Positions 39,413 to 49,775 are shown, numbered from the stretch's first letter. The stretch is DNA of 64,000 nt from Paenibacillus uliginis N3/975 (GCF_900177425.1 NZ_LT840184.1:2566010-2630009); one strand, 5' to 3'. Numbers and translations are program-made. The notes: generated by a model from the letters alone, not told the origin.

Positions 39413-41446
39413 ATGGCGAAATTAGATCGTAAAAATGTGGAGCGGATCATTGAGGCAGTCGGAGGAAAAGACAACATTGAAGCCGCTACGCATTGTGTAA
39501 CCAGATTAAGATTTGCCCTTGCGGATGAAAGCAAAGTAGATTCTAAAGCACTTGATGAAAATGATCTGGTGAAGGGACAATTCTCTTCCCAGGGTCAATT
39601 TCAGGTCGTGATCGGACCGGGTCTGGTCGACCAAGTCTACAATGAGATGATTGAAATTACTGGGGGCGCCAGAGCAACCAAGGATGATGTGAAATCGCTT
39701 GCCAGCAAGAAACAAAATCCACTCCAGCGGGCCATAAAGACGCTTTCCGATATCTTTATCCCGATCTTGCCGGCCATCGTTATGGCGGGTCTCCTGCTTG
39801 GAATTAACAATATTCTTACGGGACCCGGCATTTTCTATGAAGGCCAATCATTAATTGAGGTGCATCCTGAGTGGGCAGATGTGGCTTCCATCATTAACCT
39901 GATTGCAAGTACGGCCTTTACTTTCCTACCTGTCTTGATCGGTTGGTCAGCTGTGCGACAATTCGGGGGTAATCCGCTGTTAGGGATTGTTTTAGGTTTA
40001 ATTCTCGTGAATCCGGATCTAATGAGCGCATATCAATATGCAGATGCCAAGCTGGAAGGCACAGTACCGGTATGGAATCTATTGGGATTTGAAGTTGAGA
40101 AGATAGGTTATCAGGGTCAAGTGTTACCTGTACTTGTCTCCGCATACATTTTAGCGAAGATCGAGAAGTTTTTAGACAAAAGGGTGCATGATTCTATTAA
40201 ATTGTTAATCGTAGCACCTGTTGCCTTGTTAGTTACGGGGTTCCTTGCATTTATTGTGGTAGGTCCGATCACATTCATGATTGGTAATGCGCTTACTTCG
40301 GGACTTGTCAGCATCTTCGATTCTTTTGCTGCACTCGGCGGTCTGATTTATGGTGGTTTGTACGCATTGCTTGTTATTACGGGGATGCACCACACCTTCC
40401 TTGCGGTGGATATTCAACTCATCGGAAGCGAAGGTGGAACTTTCCTGTGGCCGATGCTTGCCTTGTCTAATATTGCACAAGGTGCAGCAGCTCTTGCCAT
40501 GATGTTCATTGTAAGAGAACAGAAAGCGAAAGGCCTTGCCGTAACCTCATCCATCTCCGCCTTTTTGGGCGTAACCGAGCCGGCGATTTTCGGTGTCAAT
40601 ATACGTTTCAAATACCCCTTTATTTTCGGAATGATCGGTTCCGGGATCGCAGGCGTACTATTAGCCGTAAATAACGTTCTTGCTTCTTCCATCGGCGTAG
40701 GCGGCATCCCGGGATTCTTGTCGATCTTCCCGAACCAATGGGGTGTCTTCTTTCTGGGAATGGCTATTGTTCTTGTGATTCCTTTTACCGGTACGCTATT
40801 GTATGGCAGATACCAGTTGTCCAGGCAGTCTAATCGGTTGGAGAAAGAAAATACACTGGATTCGGCAGTAAGTGAACAGGCAGTAACGACGGAAGCAGCG
40901 AGTGGTCAGAATGAGGTTTCACTAAAATCTGAAGCAAATCCAATTTCTGCGAAGCTTACGGTTGATATCGCGGCACCGCTGAATGGAGTAATTGTGCCTC
41001 TATCAGAAGTCCCTGACCCTGCTTTTTCGGAAAAACAGATGGGGCAAGGAATTGCCATTATTCCATCCGAAGGGAAGGTATATGCTCCATTTGACGGAAC
41101 CGTTGCACACCTGATTAAGAGCAAACATGCACTCATTCTAACCGATGCTAACGGAATTCAGGTTTTGATTCATGTGGGAATTAATACGGTTTCCTTAAAA
41201 GGGGACGGCTTTACCGCCCATGTGGAGACAGGATCGATTATAACACAAGGACAACTTTTGCTTGAATTCGATAAAGAACGTATTGAAAAAGCAGGTTTGC
41301 CAGTCATTACCCCGATTCTTGTTCCGGATGGGCAGGATGGCATTCAGGAGATTAAAGAATATGAGGGGAGAGCTATTCAAGGTAAGACCCCGGTATTGCA
41401 GGTTTCACTCGATCCTAAATCTGGCGTTTCAGACATGGAGCAATGA
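39413..41446 (+). CDS. treP: Trehalose-specific PTS enzyme IIBCA
   Basis: 677 residues in the order EIIB (Cys28 in ATHCVTRLRF), EIIC (about residues 105-460, ten hydrophobic segments, with GITGMHHTFLAV-like residues), a Ser/Ala-rich linker, and EIIA (about 520-677, active His587 in LIHVGINTVSL). It imports trehalose as trehalose-6-phosphate. B. subtilis TreP lacks the EIIA domain, so here the protein carries its own, as many glucose/sucrose-family enzymes do. The start follows GGAGCGGGAGG. Confidence 0.93.
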   Translation: MAKLDRKNVERIIEAVGGKDNIEAATHCVTRLRFALADESKVDSKALDENDLVKGQFSSQGQFQVVIGPGLVDQVYNEMIEITGGARATKDDVKSLASKKQNPLQRAIKTLSDIFIPILPAIVMAGLLLGINNILTGPGIFYEGQSLIEVHPEWADVASIINLIASTAFTFLPVLIGWSAVRQFGGNPLLGIVLGLILVNPDLMSAYQYADAKLEGTVPVWNLLGFEVEKIGYQGQVLPVLVSAYILAKIEKFLDKRVHDSIKLLIVAPVALLVTGFLAFIVVGPITFMIGNALTSGLVSIFDSFAALGGLIYGGLYALLVITGMHHTFLAVDIQLIGSEGGTFLWPMLALSNIAQGAAALAMMFIVREQKAKGLAVTSSISAFLGVTEPAIFGVNIRFKYPFIFGMIGSGIAGVLLAVNNVLASSIGVGGIPGFLSIFPNQWGVFFLGMAIVLVIPFTGTLLYGRYQLSRQSNRLEKENTLDSAVSEQAVTTEAASGQNEVSLKSEANPISAKLTVDIAAPLNGVIVPLSEVPDPAFSEKQMGQGIAIIPSEGKVYAPFDGTVAHLIKSKHALILTDANGIQVLIHVGINTVSLKGDGFTAHVETGSIITQGQLLLEFDKERIEKAGLPVITPILVPDGQDGIQEIKEYEGRAIQGKTPVLQVSLDPKSGVSDMEQ

Positions 41447-41488
41447 AATCGCTGCAAAACATGGTACAATAGCTATGGTGATAAAGCG

Positions 41489-42220
41489 ATGACAAACAAT
41501 ATTTTTTTGACACTTTACAAAGATTACGTCGAACGTATTGATGCGGGAATCCTCCAATCTGGAAGTAAACTTCCATCTGAGAATGAGCTTGCTGTGACAT
41601 ACCAAACCTCAAGAGAAACCGTACGCAAGGGATTGAACTTACTGGCACAGAATGGTTACATTAACAAAGTAAAAGGGAAGGGTTCCTTTGTACTAGATAC
41701 AGGCCGATTGAAATTTCCAGTGTCGGGTCTGGTCAGTTATAAAGAGCTTTCCGAACGATTAGGCAAAAAGAGCCGAACTCTTGTTTATGTAACTGAATGT
41801 GTTCCGGCAGGAGACAAAATAGCTAAGGAGCTTCATATCCGAGCAAATCAGCCTGTATGGAAGGTTATACGTGCCAGAGAAATTGAAGGTGAACGCATCA
41901 TTCTGGATATCGATTATTTGCTTGCTGAAATCGTTACGAATTTGACGAAGGAAATCACGGCAGATTCCATTTATCAATATCTGGAGCAGGAACTTCATTT
42001 AAAGATCAGCTACGCAGAGAAGGTTATTTGCGTGGAACGGGCTACGGAGATGGACCATCAGTATATGGATCTCAGAGATGATACCCATGTGGTTGTCGTC
42101 CGGGGATATGTTCATCTGGAGGATACAACGCTCTTTCAATATACGGAGTCGAGACATCGGTTGGACAAGTTCCAGTTTGTAGATTTTGCAAGAAGAATAT
42201 CCATGGTGGAGACTTCGTGA
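41489..42220 (+). CDS. treR: Trehalose operon repressor TreR (GntR/HutC)
   Basis: 243 residues. An N-terminal winged helix (LPSENELAVTYQTSRETVRKGL, then GKGSFV) is followed by a UTRA ligand domain (YLEQELHLKISYAEKVI, ending LFQYTESRHRLDKFQFVDFARR). It should bind the two CTGTATATACAAG operators upstream of treA and respond to trehalose-6-phosphate. It is the last gene of the operon; a hairpin follows. Confidence 0.92.
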   Translation: MTNNIFLTLYKDYVERIDAGILQSGSKLPSENELAVTYQTSRETVRKGLNLLAQNGYINKVKGKGSFVLDTGRLKFPVSGLVSYKELSERLGKKSRTLVYVTECVPAGDKIAKELHIRANQPVWKVIRAREIEGERIILDIDYLLAEIVTNLTKEITADSIYQYLEQELHLKISYAEKVICVERATEMDHQYMDLRDDTHVVVVRGYVHLEDTTLFQYTESRHRLDKFQFVDFARRISMVETS

Positions 42221-42232
42221 GCTTCAAAATGT

Positions 42233-42264
42233 ATGACCGTTTTCTCAGGAAGACGGTCATTTTA
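42233..42264 (+). terminator. Terminator of the trehalose operon
   Basis: ATGACCGT (42233-42240) and ACGGTCAT (42253-42260), then TTTTATTT. The rest of 42265-42509 holds no convincing gene. Confidence 0.75.
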
Positions 42265-42509
42265 TTTACAATCTGATGTGATCCTATTATCCAATATATC
42301 GATACTTTTCATAATTTTAGCTAGCATTACATCAAGATTTACGATAATGGCCATAATTAAACACCTCAATTCGTTAGATCGTTATAAATACTTCGAAATC
42401 ATACTTGGTATGGCTAAGGGAAGTACCTGTCTGCGTATGCATACTTCGAGGAGGGTCAAACAATATTAAAGAGCCTGTTGGTCAGGTAGATCAAGCTAAG
42501 TCGTATGTG

Positions 42510-42556
42510 AGCAAAAAGCCCCCTAGTAAGATCGTTCTGATCTTGGAAGGGGGCTG
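42510..42556 (-). terminator. Terminator of the minus-strand PTS gene
   Basis: On the minus strand AGCCCCCT...AAGATC pairs with GATCTT...AGGGGGCT, followed by five Ts. Confidence 0.85.
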
Positions 42557-42568
42557 CCCGTTTATATT

Positions 42569-44521
42569 TTAATGAATCTCATCTAAAAGATCATAAGCTT
42601 CCTGTTTAGTCTGAACTTGCAACAACCGATCACGGTAATCATCGTCCATCAGCTTGCGGGACAGCATTTGCAGTATCTTGAGATGCTCATTCCCTTTGTT
42701 CTCAGCGGGAATTGCAATCATAAAGATTAATTTGGCAGTGGAACCGTCTATACTGTTCCAATCAACACCTTCCTGCTTGATCCCGAATACAACACGTGGT
42801 TTGATGACTGCATTTGATTTCCCATGGGGAACAGCGATGTTCATACCGATACCGGTTGAGCTTTCCTGCTCACGATTTAGTATCGCTTGTTTAAATTCGG
42901 ACGCAGAGTTTAGCACCCCGTGTGAGTTTAGCTTTTCGATCATTTCGTCTATTACGCCGTCACGAGAAGTGGCGGTTAATGCTGTATCAATGAGATCGAA
43001 GCTAACAATATCCGTCAACTTGTTGACAGGTTCATGCTGCTCTTCTTTTTGAGGAAGAGGCTTGGAATCAACAGTAGAAGCAGGTACAAATGCGTCTTCA
43101 ACTAAAGCTTGAGGTTGATCGACATCAACATCCTTCTTCAACAGCTTTATCATGAGAGCGGTGACAATCGAGCCGACAATAACAGCGACAAAGAACATCA
43201 ACACATGATCAACCGCTCCCAGAACTGCAACGATAGGTCCACCATGGGCAACCCGGTCTCCAACCTGACCGAGCATCGCGATAACGGAACCGGTCATGGA
43301 GCCGATCATAACACTTGGAATTACGCGCAGTGGATCTTGTGATGCAAAAGGAATTGCGCCTTCCGTAATACCGAACAAACCCATGGTGAAGGAAGCTTTA
43401 CCGGATTCCCGTTCGGCCTCATGAAATTTGTCCTTAAATAGAAATGTTGCAAGTCCGAGGCCAATTGGCGGAATACATATGGCAACTGCAATGGGTCCCA
43501 TAATTTCATAGTTTCCTTCTCCGATCATGGCAGAGCCGAACAAGAAAGCAACCTTGTTAACTGGTCCGCCCATATCAAAGGAGATCATGGCTCCGAGTAT
43601 TAAGGCCAGTAAAATCGAACTTGTTCCTTGCATGCCTGCTAGCCAATTTGTTAATGACTCAAAAATTTGTGCGATCGGTCCACCAAGAAGATAAATAAAG
43701 GCTAATCCGACAATTAGAGATGCCATAACAGGAATAATAATGATTGGCATAATCGGAGTGATCGCTTTAGGCACTTTCAATTTCTTAATTCCTAGCGCAA
43801 CATAACCTGCCAGGAATCCGGCAATAATTCCGCCGATAAATCCTGCCCCAGCCTCACTGCCATAGAAGCTTCCGTTAGCAGCAACGAAACCACCGATCAT
43901 ACCTGGAGCAATACCCGGCCGATCCGCGATACTATAGGCAATAAATCCAGCTAGGATCGGAACCATAAATGTAAAGGCAGCTGCGCCCAAACTTTCGATC
44001 GTTTTCCAGAAAGAGTCCTCTGGAATTTTCAAACCGCCTGGTGTAGGTACACCACCGAGGGATAGTGCAATAGCGATGAGCAACCCGCCAACAACGATGA
44101 ACGGAATCATATAGGATACACCGCTCATCAAATGTCGATAAAACTCATTTTGCTTAGCTGCTTTCTGTTTTCCATTAGTGCCTGCCGCTTCAGAGCTAGG
44201 CTGTCCTTGATGAAAGGGAACTTTCCCGCTGATCACTTTTTGAATTAACGCTTCCGGATTTCGAATACCTTCCTGTACACCGACGACTAACAACTTTTTG
44301 CCGAGAAACCTACTTTTATCCACATATTTGTCTGCGGCTATTATAATGCCGTCTGCTTGGGCAATATCCGCTTCGGTAAATTCGTTCTCCACACCGATGG
44401 AGCCCTGGGTTTCCACCTTCATGGAAACGCCTAACTTGTCTGCTGCCTTCTGCAAGTTTTCTGCAGCCATATACGTATGTGCAATACCGTTTGGGCATGA
44501 TGTAATTGCTAGAAGCTTCAT
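42569..44521 (-). CDS. manP: Mannose/fructose-type PTS enzyme IIBCA (ManP-like)
   Basis: 650 residues in the order EIIB (Cys9 in ITSCPNGIAHTYMAAE), EIIC (about 125-470) and EIIA (about 505-650, active His in NIAVPHGKSNAV). Domain order and length equal B. subtilis ManP, which imports mannose; fructose enzymes of this family usually differ in order. The PRD activator gene lies directly upstream on the same strand, as manR does near manP. No manA isomerase gene is adjacent, so fructose or another hexose remains possible. Confidence 0.82.
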   Translation of the reverse strand: MKLLAITSCPNGIAHTYMAAENLQKAADKLGVSMKVETQGSIGVENEFTEADIAQADGIIIAADKYVDKSRFLGKKLLVVGVQEGIRNPEALIQKVISGKVPFHQGQPSSEAAGTNGKQKAAKQNEFYRHLMSGVSYMIPFIVVGGLLIAIALSLGGVPTPGGLKIPEDSFWKTIESLGAAAFTFMVPILAGFIAYSIADRPGIAPGMIGGFVAANGSFYGSEAGAGFIGGIIAGFLAGYVALGIKKLKVPKAITPIMPIIIIPVMASLIVGLAFIYLLGGPIAQIFESLTNWLAGMQGTSSILLALILGAMISFDMGGPVNKVAFLFGSAMIGEGNYEIMGPIAVAICIPPIGLGLATFLFKDKFHEAERESGKASFTMGLFGITEGAIPFASQDPLRVIPSVMIGSMTGSVIAMLGQVGDRVAHGGPIVAVLGAVDHVLMFFVAVIVGSIVTALMIKLLKKDVDVDQPQALVEDAFVPASTVDSKPLPQKEEQHEPVNKLTDIVSFDLIDTALTATSRDGVIDEMIEKLNSHGVLNSASEFKQAILNREQESSTGIGMNIAVPHGKSNAVIKPRVVFGIKQEGVDWNSIDGSTAKLIFMIAIPAENKGNEHLKILQMLSRKLMDDDYRDRLLQVQTKQEAYDLLDEIH

Positions 44522-44540
44522 CTTGACCTTCCCCCTTGTT

Positions 44541-44554
44541 TTCTAAAACGTTTA
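44541..44554 (-). promoter_or_regulatory. Possible CcpA cre site before manP
   Basis: The minus strand reads TGTAAACGTTTTAG, 12 of 14 positions of TGWAANCGNTNWCA; it lies about 20-35 bases before the manP start. Glucose repression would be expected for such a gene. Confidence 0.35.
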
Positions 44555-44624
44555 CAATTTAATCTTAGCGGATTAAAACAAAGGAAAAGTTTTTAATTTT
44601 ACCGGAGCTTCCGGCAAAATAAGA

Positions 44625-46604
44625 TTATAACAAGGAAAAAATGTCCTCTGGCTGCTTGGCGTAAATAAGCTGCTCGTTTAAAGAGGGCTGTTCACTGAGC
44701 AGGGAAAGGCGGTGAAACAATTTTTTCGTGTTCTCCTGCTCCTCGTTTCGCAATGCCAACATAAATACAATCCATACTTTCTCCTGCTCCCATTCCAGTG
44801 GCTCCTTCAGTGTAGCGACAGCAATTTGCGACTGTTTAACTAATTTAGGGTCCCCATGCGGAATTGCAATTCCACCGCCAATGGTTGTGGATGACAATCT
44901 TTCTCGTAGAAGTGCTTGATGGGCATACTCTTGATCAACAAACCCCTGTGCATATAAGTTGTTGGCCAACTGTTCGATAATTTCAAAACGATGAGAGACC
45001 TCTACTTGTGGAAAAATCAATACTGGTCGCGTATACATTTGTAAAATCGAGGTTGCTGCTTCATTTGACTGCTCATCCAGTCGATCGAGGAATTTATCTA
45101 TTTTTTTAATATCAGCAGATTCCAATAAAGGAGATACTACGATATGTGGAATGGTTAAATTCTCTAAAGGAACCGTAGATACAATAAAATCAACTGAATT
45201 TTTATCTAAATATGTACCTAGATCCGCTTTTCTAATCGAGTCCAATACTTGTAGACCACTGAAATTACATTCCAGCTTCGTCCGCAAAATTTGCGAAATA
45301 CCTGTCCCCATGTGGCATACGGTAACGATACGCTTTTTTATCGTATTCTGTTTGTTCAGTCGTTCAATTGCTGCCTGAAAGTGCAATGTAAGATAGGCGA
45401 CCTCATCTTCAGGAATCGTAAAATGATAGCTTTGCTTCAGTTGGTTCGTCGAGTAAATGACCATATCGAACATATAGGGGTACATTTTTTTAATGTCTTG
45501 AAGAAGTGGGTTGGTTACGCTGAGTCCATAGCTTAGACGATTGATTGTGGAACTTAAATGAATGCGCAGCCCTTCCGTAAGCGTACTATCCTTAGTGAAA
45601 TCAACGAATGAAAGACTGGATATTTTTCGCAGGAGAGAATCAACCAACTCAGTAACCTCGGCTGTAATTATTAACGGTTGATGATGGACTGTATCCATCC
45701 GGGTATTGGAACGGATTTTAGCACCTAGCAGATGCGCCGTTAAATAAGAGATCTCATCCTCGGAGAAGTGGATAGAGAATAGACGTTCAAGCTCTTGGAT
45801 GAAGGTCCGTGTCCCTTGATATTCTTTTTTTTCCTGAATAAAGGCTTTTTCTTGTTCCGAAAAAGAGATCGGTTGCTTCAGTTTTGTTCTTCTGATCATT
45901 AGCAATGTATGGATGAGCAGATTATCGAAGGCTTCATCTGTAAATCGAAACGTTTCTTGCTCCTCCAACTGCCTAAGCTCCCGGGTTACGATGTTTAGCT
46001 CCTGGACTTCAAATTTCTTTTTGATAAATTGAGTACTCGTTGTGCCAATCAATTGGTATACTTTGGAGAGCGCGGCTCGCTTCTCTTTCTCATTCCCTTC
46101 GATCGTGATGCCAACCTTTTGCTTGGAGATAATGCTAAGCCCCCATTTAACAAGCCAGTGATCCAAAGTGTCTAAATCTTTCCTGATCACTGATCGATTG
46201 ACAAAATATTGTTCAGCCAGCTCCTGTAGTGTTGTTGGTTTTGTATTCATTAGGAGTTTGTAGGCGATAGCAGCAATACGGTTATCGTCCTGTTCGTATT
46301 CGTTCTCTTGGGCTGATCGGAACAATTGATCGAATAATTCCATCTGTTCATGTTCCTCAATATTCAATTTCACACCAAACCCCGGCTTTCGAACAAGAGT
46401 TGCATTGTAATGCTCGGATAAATAGAGGTCAATCGCTTCGAAATTGTTTCGGATCGTTTTTTCTGAGCAGTTTAATTTCATAGCCATGTCTCGCACCACA
46501 TAATATCGGTCTGTGTCAGCTAACAGCATCCGCAGAACTTCCCTCTGACGTGTATTCATCAATTTCGTCAACACCTTGCTGTTTTTAATTGTTTTTAAGT
46601 TCAA
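44625..46604 (-). CDS. manR: PRD-containing transcriptional activator (ManR-like)
   Basis: 659 residues. Two N-terminal helix-turn-helix units (YVVRDMAMKLNCSEKTIRNN; TLQELAEQYFVNRSVIRKDL), two PRD modules (ISYLTAHLLGAKI and VAYLTLHFQAAIERL carry the regulatory histidines), an EIIB-like part (VTVCHMGTGISQ) and an EIIA-like end (GGGIAIPHGDP). This is the LevR/ManR-type activator layout, controlled by phosphorylation from the PTS and its partner transporter, which follows downstream. Confidence 0.87.
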   Translation of the reverse strand: MNLKTIKNSKVLTKLMNTRQREVLRMLLADTDRYYVVRDMAMKLNCSEKTIRNNFEAIDLYLSEHYNATLVRKPGFGVKLNIEEHEQMELFDQLFRSAQENEYEQDDNRIAAIAYKLLMNTKPTTLQELAEQYFVNRSVIRKDLDTLDHWLVKWGLSIISKQKVGITIEGNEKEKRAALSKVYQLIGTTSTQFIKKKFEVQELNIVTRELRQLEEQETFRFTDEAFDNLLIHTLLMIRRTKLKQPISFSEQEKAFIQEKKEYQGTRTFIQELERLFSIHFSEDEISYLTAHLLGAKIRSNTRMDTVHHQPLIITAEVTELVDSLLRKISSLSFVDFTKDSTLTEGLRIHLSSTINRLSYGLSVTNPLLQDIKKMYPYMFDMVIYSTNQLKQSYHFTIPEDEVAYLTLHFQAAIERLNKQNTIKKRIVTVCHMGTGISQILRTKLECNFSGLQVLDSIRKADLGTYLDKNSVDFIVSTVPLENLTIPHIVVSPLLESADIKKIDKFLDRLDEQSNEAATSILQMYTRPVLIFPQVEVSHRFEIIEQLANNLYAQGFVDQEYAHQALLRERLSSTTIGGGIAIPHGDPKLVKQSQIAVATLKEPLEWEQEKVWIVFMLALRNEEQENTKKLFHRLSLLSEQPSLNEQLIYAKQPEDIFSLL

Positions 46605-46784
46605 ATCGCCCTCATTATAACCTAGTGGTCAAGGTTATCCAACCATAGCAACTGCTCATCTCTAGTATGAAGTAAATACAGCTTGGCCATCCCGCCTAAA
46701 AATTGGTAATCCGAGGGTGTTATACTAATCAGATTTCTTATCAACCCCATTTTGTGCGACAAACCAAGTCTGCTATAGCCTTAG

Positions 46785-46802
46785 ACTATAACTAGATATA
46801 GT
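46785..46802. promoter_or_regulatory. Dyad upstream of metE
   Basis: ACTATA-ACTAGA-TATAGT is a 6+6 inverted repeat 73 bases before metE. No S-box, T-box or MetR site could be recognised in 46605-46874, so this dyad is the only regulator site candidate. Confidence 0.3.
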
Positions 46803-46874
46803 TTAATACTGTTACTCTATATCCACGAATCCGTGATATCTTACTTGTAACAATTTGTATGGGAGTGTTACGAG

Positions 46875-49166
46875 ATGGCAAAGAGTAGTGTTTTGGGATA
46901 TCCACGTATTGGTGCGGAACGCGAATGGAAGAAAGCTCTCGAAGCGTACTGGTCAGGCAAGATCGAAGAATCGGAGTTTCACAGTAAGCTGCAGGAAATC
47001 CGTCTGGATCATCTGCGTAAGCAGAAGGACAAGAGCTTGGATATCATACCCGTAAATGATTTCAGTTATTATGATCACGTACTGGATACAGCTACGATGT
47101 TCGGCATTATCCCAAAACGTTTCTCTTATGAGGGCGGTGTTGTACCTTTGTCTGTTTATTACGGCATTGCCCGTGGGACAAAGGATGCTGCAGCAAGTGA
47201 AATGACCAAGTGGTTTAACACCAACTATCACTATATCGTTCCTGAATTGGATGGGGTAACACCGGTAATTACCGAGAATAAACCCCTAGTGGCATATCGA
47301 GAAGCGAAGGAGAAGCTCGGTATCGAAGGAAAACCAGTTATCGTTGGACCATTAACCTTCTTGAAGCTGTCTAAAGGATATGAAGTCTCGGAGACGGATG
47401 CCTGGCTGGAGCGTTTACTACCGCTCTATGTACAGATTCTGCAGGAGCTTGCACAAGAAGGGGTTCAATGGGTACAGATAGACGAACCGATTCTTGTTAC
47501 GAAAATAAGCACGGCAGATCTCCAGCGGTTAAAGACGATTTATGAGACCTTTTCTTCATCAGTGCCTGATCTGAACATCATGCTGCAAACCTATTTTGAA
47601 TCGGTAGAGAATTACAGTGATATTATCCAGCTGCCGGTCAAAGGAATAGGGCTCGATTTCGTACATGGATTCTCCGACAATTTGTCGTCGATTAAAACTT
47701 TCGGTTTCCCTTCTGATAAGGTTTTAGGTGCAGGAGTCATCGATGGTCGTGGCATCTGGAAGGCGTCACTTCGTGATAGACTCGTATTACTGGAAGAACT
47801 TACGGATCTCGTGACTACCGACAAGCTAATTGTACAATCTTCATGCAGTCTGCTTCACGTACCAGTCACGGTGAAAAATGAGGAAAAGCTCCAAACTGAA
47901 CTGAAAAATGCTCTCGCATTTGCTGATGAGAAGCTGGACGAGCTCATCCTTCTGACGAAAGCAGTCTCATCTGGCGGGGCTGCTGCAATTAGAGAAGAAT
48001 TGGAGCAATGCGAGAGTGCTCTTCAGGCACTCAAGCTATCGGATGAGCGTAATCGTAAAGATATTCAGCAAACCGTTGCTGCCATTAGTGCAAAAAATCC
48101 AGAACGCAGTCAGCCATTTGCTGAACGTCATATTGCTCAACAGAAGAAATGGCAATTGCCGATTTTTCCGACGACGACCATCGGTAGCTTTCCGCAGTCC
48201 GTTGAGGTACGCAAGGCCCGTCAACTGTGGCGTAAAGGCGAGTGGAACAATGAACAGTATGCTGACTTCATCCGGGAGCAGATTGATATCTGGATTAAGC
48301 TGCAGGAAGAGATCGGGCTGGATGTTCTCGTGCATGGTGAATTTGAACGGACGGATATGGTCGAATTCTTTGGTGAGAAGCTTGCAGGCTTCGCTTTCAC
48401 TCAATATGGCTGGGTGCAGTCATATGGTTCCCGCTGTGTGAAACCGCCCATCATATTCGGGGATGTAGCATTTGAGGAAGCGATGACGGTCGAGGAAACC
48501 AAGTATGCCCAGACGAAGACCAACAGACCTGTTAAAGGGATGTTAACCGGTCCGATTACCATCATGAACTGGTCATTTGTCCGTGAGGATATTACACGCG
48601 AACAAATCGCTTACCAACTGGCCTATGCGCTGAGACAAGAGGTTGAAGCGCTTGAGCAGGCAGGTATCGGTATGATTCAAGTAGATGAGCCAGCGGTTCG
48701 CGAAGGACTTCCACTTAAGGAAGAAGATCAGGCGGAGTACCTGGCATGGGCTGTCAAAGCCTTCCGCATGACCACATGCACTGCACAGGATACAACACAA
48801 ATTCACACGCATATGTGTTATTGCGAGTTCCATGACATGATTGATTCAATCGAGGCTATGGATGCGGATGTGATTTCGATCGAGACTTCGCGTAGCCATG
48901 GTGAACTTATTCATAGCTTCGAGGTCAACACTTACAAACTAGGCATCGGATTGGGCGTATATGATATTCATAGTCCGCGCGTTCCACGAGTAGAAGAAAT
49001 GACCAGCATGATCGAGCGCGCCTTGCGTGTACTGGATCCAAAGCTATTCTGGATTAATCCGGACTGTGGACTCAAAACACGCGGTCTCGAAGAAACAGTT
49101 GATTCCTTGCGTAACATGGTTGAAGCGACGCAGATTGCTCGTGAGAAGCATTCCCTTAAGGTGTAG
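46875..49166 (+). CDS. metE: Cobalamin-independent methionine synthase MetE
   Basis: 763 residues, normal length. It transfers the methyl group of 5-methyltetrahydropteroyl-triglutamate to homocysteine, the last step of methionine synthesis. The N-terminal half begins SSVLGYPRIGAEREWKKALE; the catalytic half has FPTTTIGSFPQS, GMLTGPITIMNWSF, IQVDEPAVREGLP, the zinc ligands in HTHMCYCEF and NPDCGLKTRG. GGGAG precedes the ATG. A strong terminator ends the single-gene transcript. Confidence 0.96.
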   Translation: MAKSSVLGYPRIGAEREWKKALEAYWSGKIEESEFHSKLQEIRLDHLRKQKDKSLDIIPVNDFSYYDHVLDTATMFGIIPKRFSYEGGVVPLSVYYGIARGTKDAAASEMTKWFNTNYHYIVPELDGVTPVITENKPLVAYREAKEKLGIEGKPVIVGPLTFLKLSKGYEVSETDAWLERLLPLYVQILQELAQEGVQWVQIDEPILVTKISTADLQRLKTIYETFSSSVPDLNIMLQTYFESVENYSDIIQLPVKGIGLDFVHGFSDNLSSIKTFGFPSDKVLGAGVIDGRGIWKASLRDRLVLLEELTDLVTTDKLIVQSSCSLLHVPVTVKNEEKLQTELKNALAFADEKLDELILLTKAVSSGGAAAIREELEQCESALQALKLSDERNRKDIQQTVAAISAKNPERSQPFAERHIAQQKKWQLPIFPTTTIGSFPQSVEVRKARQLWRKGEWNNEQYADFIREQIDIWIKLQEEIGLDVLVHGEFERTDMVEFFGEKLAGFAFTQYGWVQSYGSRCVKPPIIFGDVAFEEAMTVEETKYAQTKTNRPVKGMLTGPITIMNWSFVREDITREQIAYQLAYALRQEVEALEQAGIGMIQVDEPAVREGLPLKEEDQAEYLAWAVKAFRMTTCTAQDTTQIHTHMCYCEFHDMIDSIEAMDADVISIETSRSHGELIHSFEVNTYKLGIGLGVYDIHSPRVPRVEEMTSMIERALRVLDPKLFWINPDCGLKTRGLEETVDSLRNMVEATQIAREKHSLKV

Positions 49167-49221
49167 TGGTAGGCTTATAACTGTTAAGCTGACGGGAAAT
49201 GATATAGTTGAATATCAAACA

Positions 49222-49257
49222 TTAAATAGCAGGCTGTCACAACAGCCTGCTATTTAA
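49222..49257. terminator. Terminator of metE
   Basis: TTAAATAGCAGGCTGT (49222-49237) pairs perfectly over 16 bp with 49242-49257 around CACA. Confidence 0.85.
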
Positions 49258-49381
49258 TTATGCTTAAGATGAATATAACAACTAATAAAAGTACATAGAT
49301 TACGTACTGATCATATTGCTATAATTGTGACACATAAGATTAGAACAAATTTCCTTTTATAGTTAGGAGCTGGAGCGTCAA

Positions 49382-49600
49382 ATGAAACGGGTTACGTTGC
49401 GCCAATCCCAATATTCAGATATGGAAATGATTGCTGATTAACGAGCAGTTGTACTGCGTAGTGATCTGACTAGAAAACGTGTCACCTTAAACGTCTTACA
49501 AGGAAGCTCTGCCAAACAACTTTATATAAAATTTGGTTTTAACGTTGATCGGGAGGATGCGATTGATGTTTATAAGTCTTTAGTTGTAGAAGGAGATTAA
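49382..49600 (+). pseudogene. Decayed GNAT acetyltransferase gene
   Basis: ATG 49382 after AGGAGCTGGAG starts MKRVTLRQSQYSDMEMIAD and meets a TAA at 49439-49441. The same frame continues RAVVLRSDLTRKRVTLNVLQ, then GSSAKQLYIKFGFNVDRED to TAA 49598-49600. The ends are those of a GNAT protein (start of strand 1; motif B, K-x-LY-x-K-x-GF). The stop is one base away from a leucine codon, and about 80 middle residues are deleted. Not functional. Confidence 0.65.
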
Positions 49601-49656
49601 TGAGGGACGGCAGCGAGTACATAATGGCATTGGACAAATAAAAGTATGGAATAGGG

Positions 49657-49679
49657 GTCGCATTAAGTGCGGCTTTTTT
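49657..49679 (+). terminator. Small terminator hairpin
   Basis: GTCGCA-TTAAG-TGCGGC followed by six Ts. Confidence 0.6.
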
Positions 49680-49755
49680 GATGCATCCCTTGTTTTGTTT
49701 TATTTTGTTAATACTTTTAGACGTTTTTCGTATTAACTATTGTAAGACTCATAAC

Positions 49756-49775
49756 AACAAATTGCGCAATTTGTT
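49756..49775. promoter_or_regulatory. Perfect 20-bp palindrome before the sigma factor gene
   Basis: AACAAATTGCGCAATTTGTT reads the same on both strands and ends 15 bases before the AGGAGG of the sigma gene. It may be an operator or a hairpin in the 5' leader. No known regulator site matches. Confidence 0.5.
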
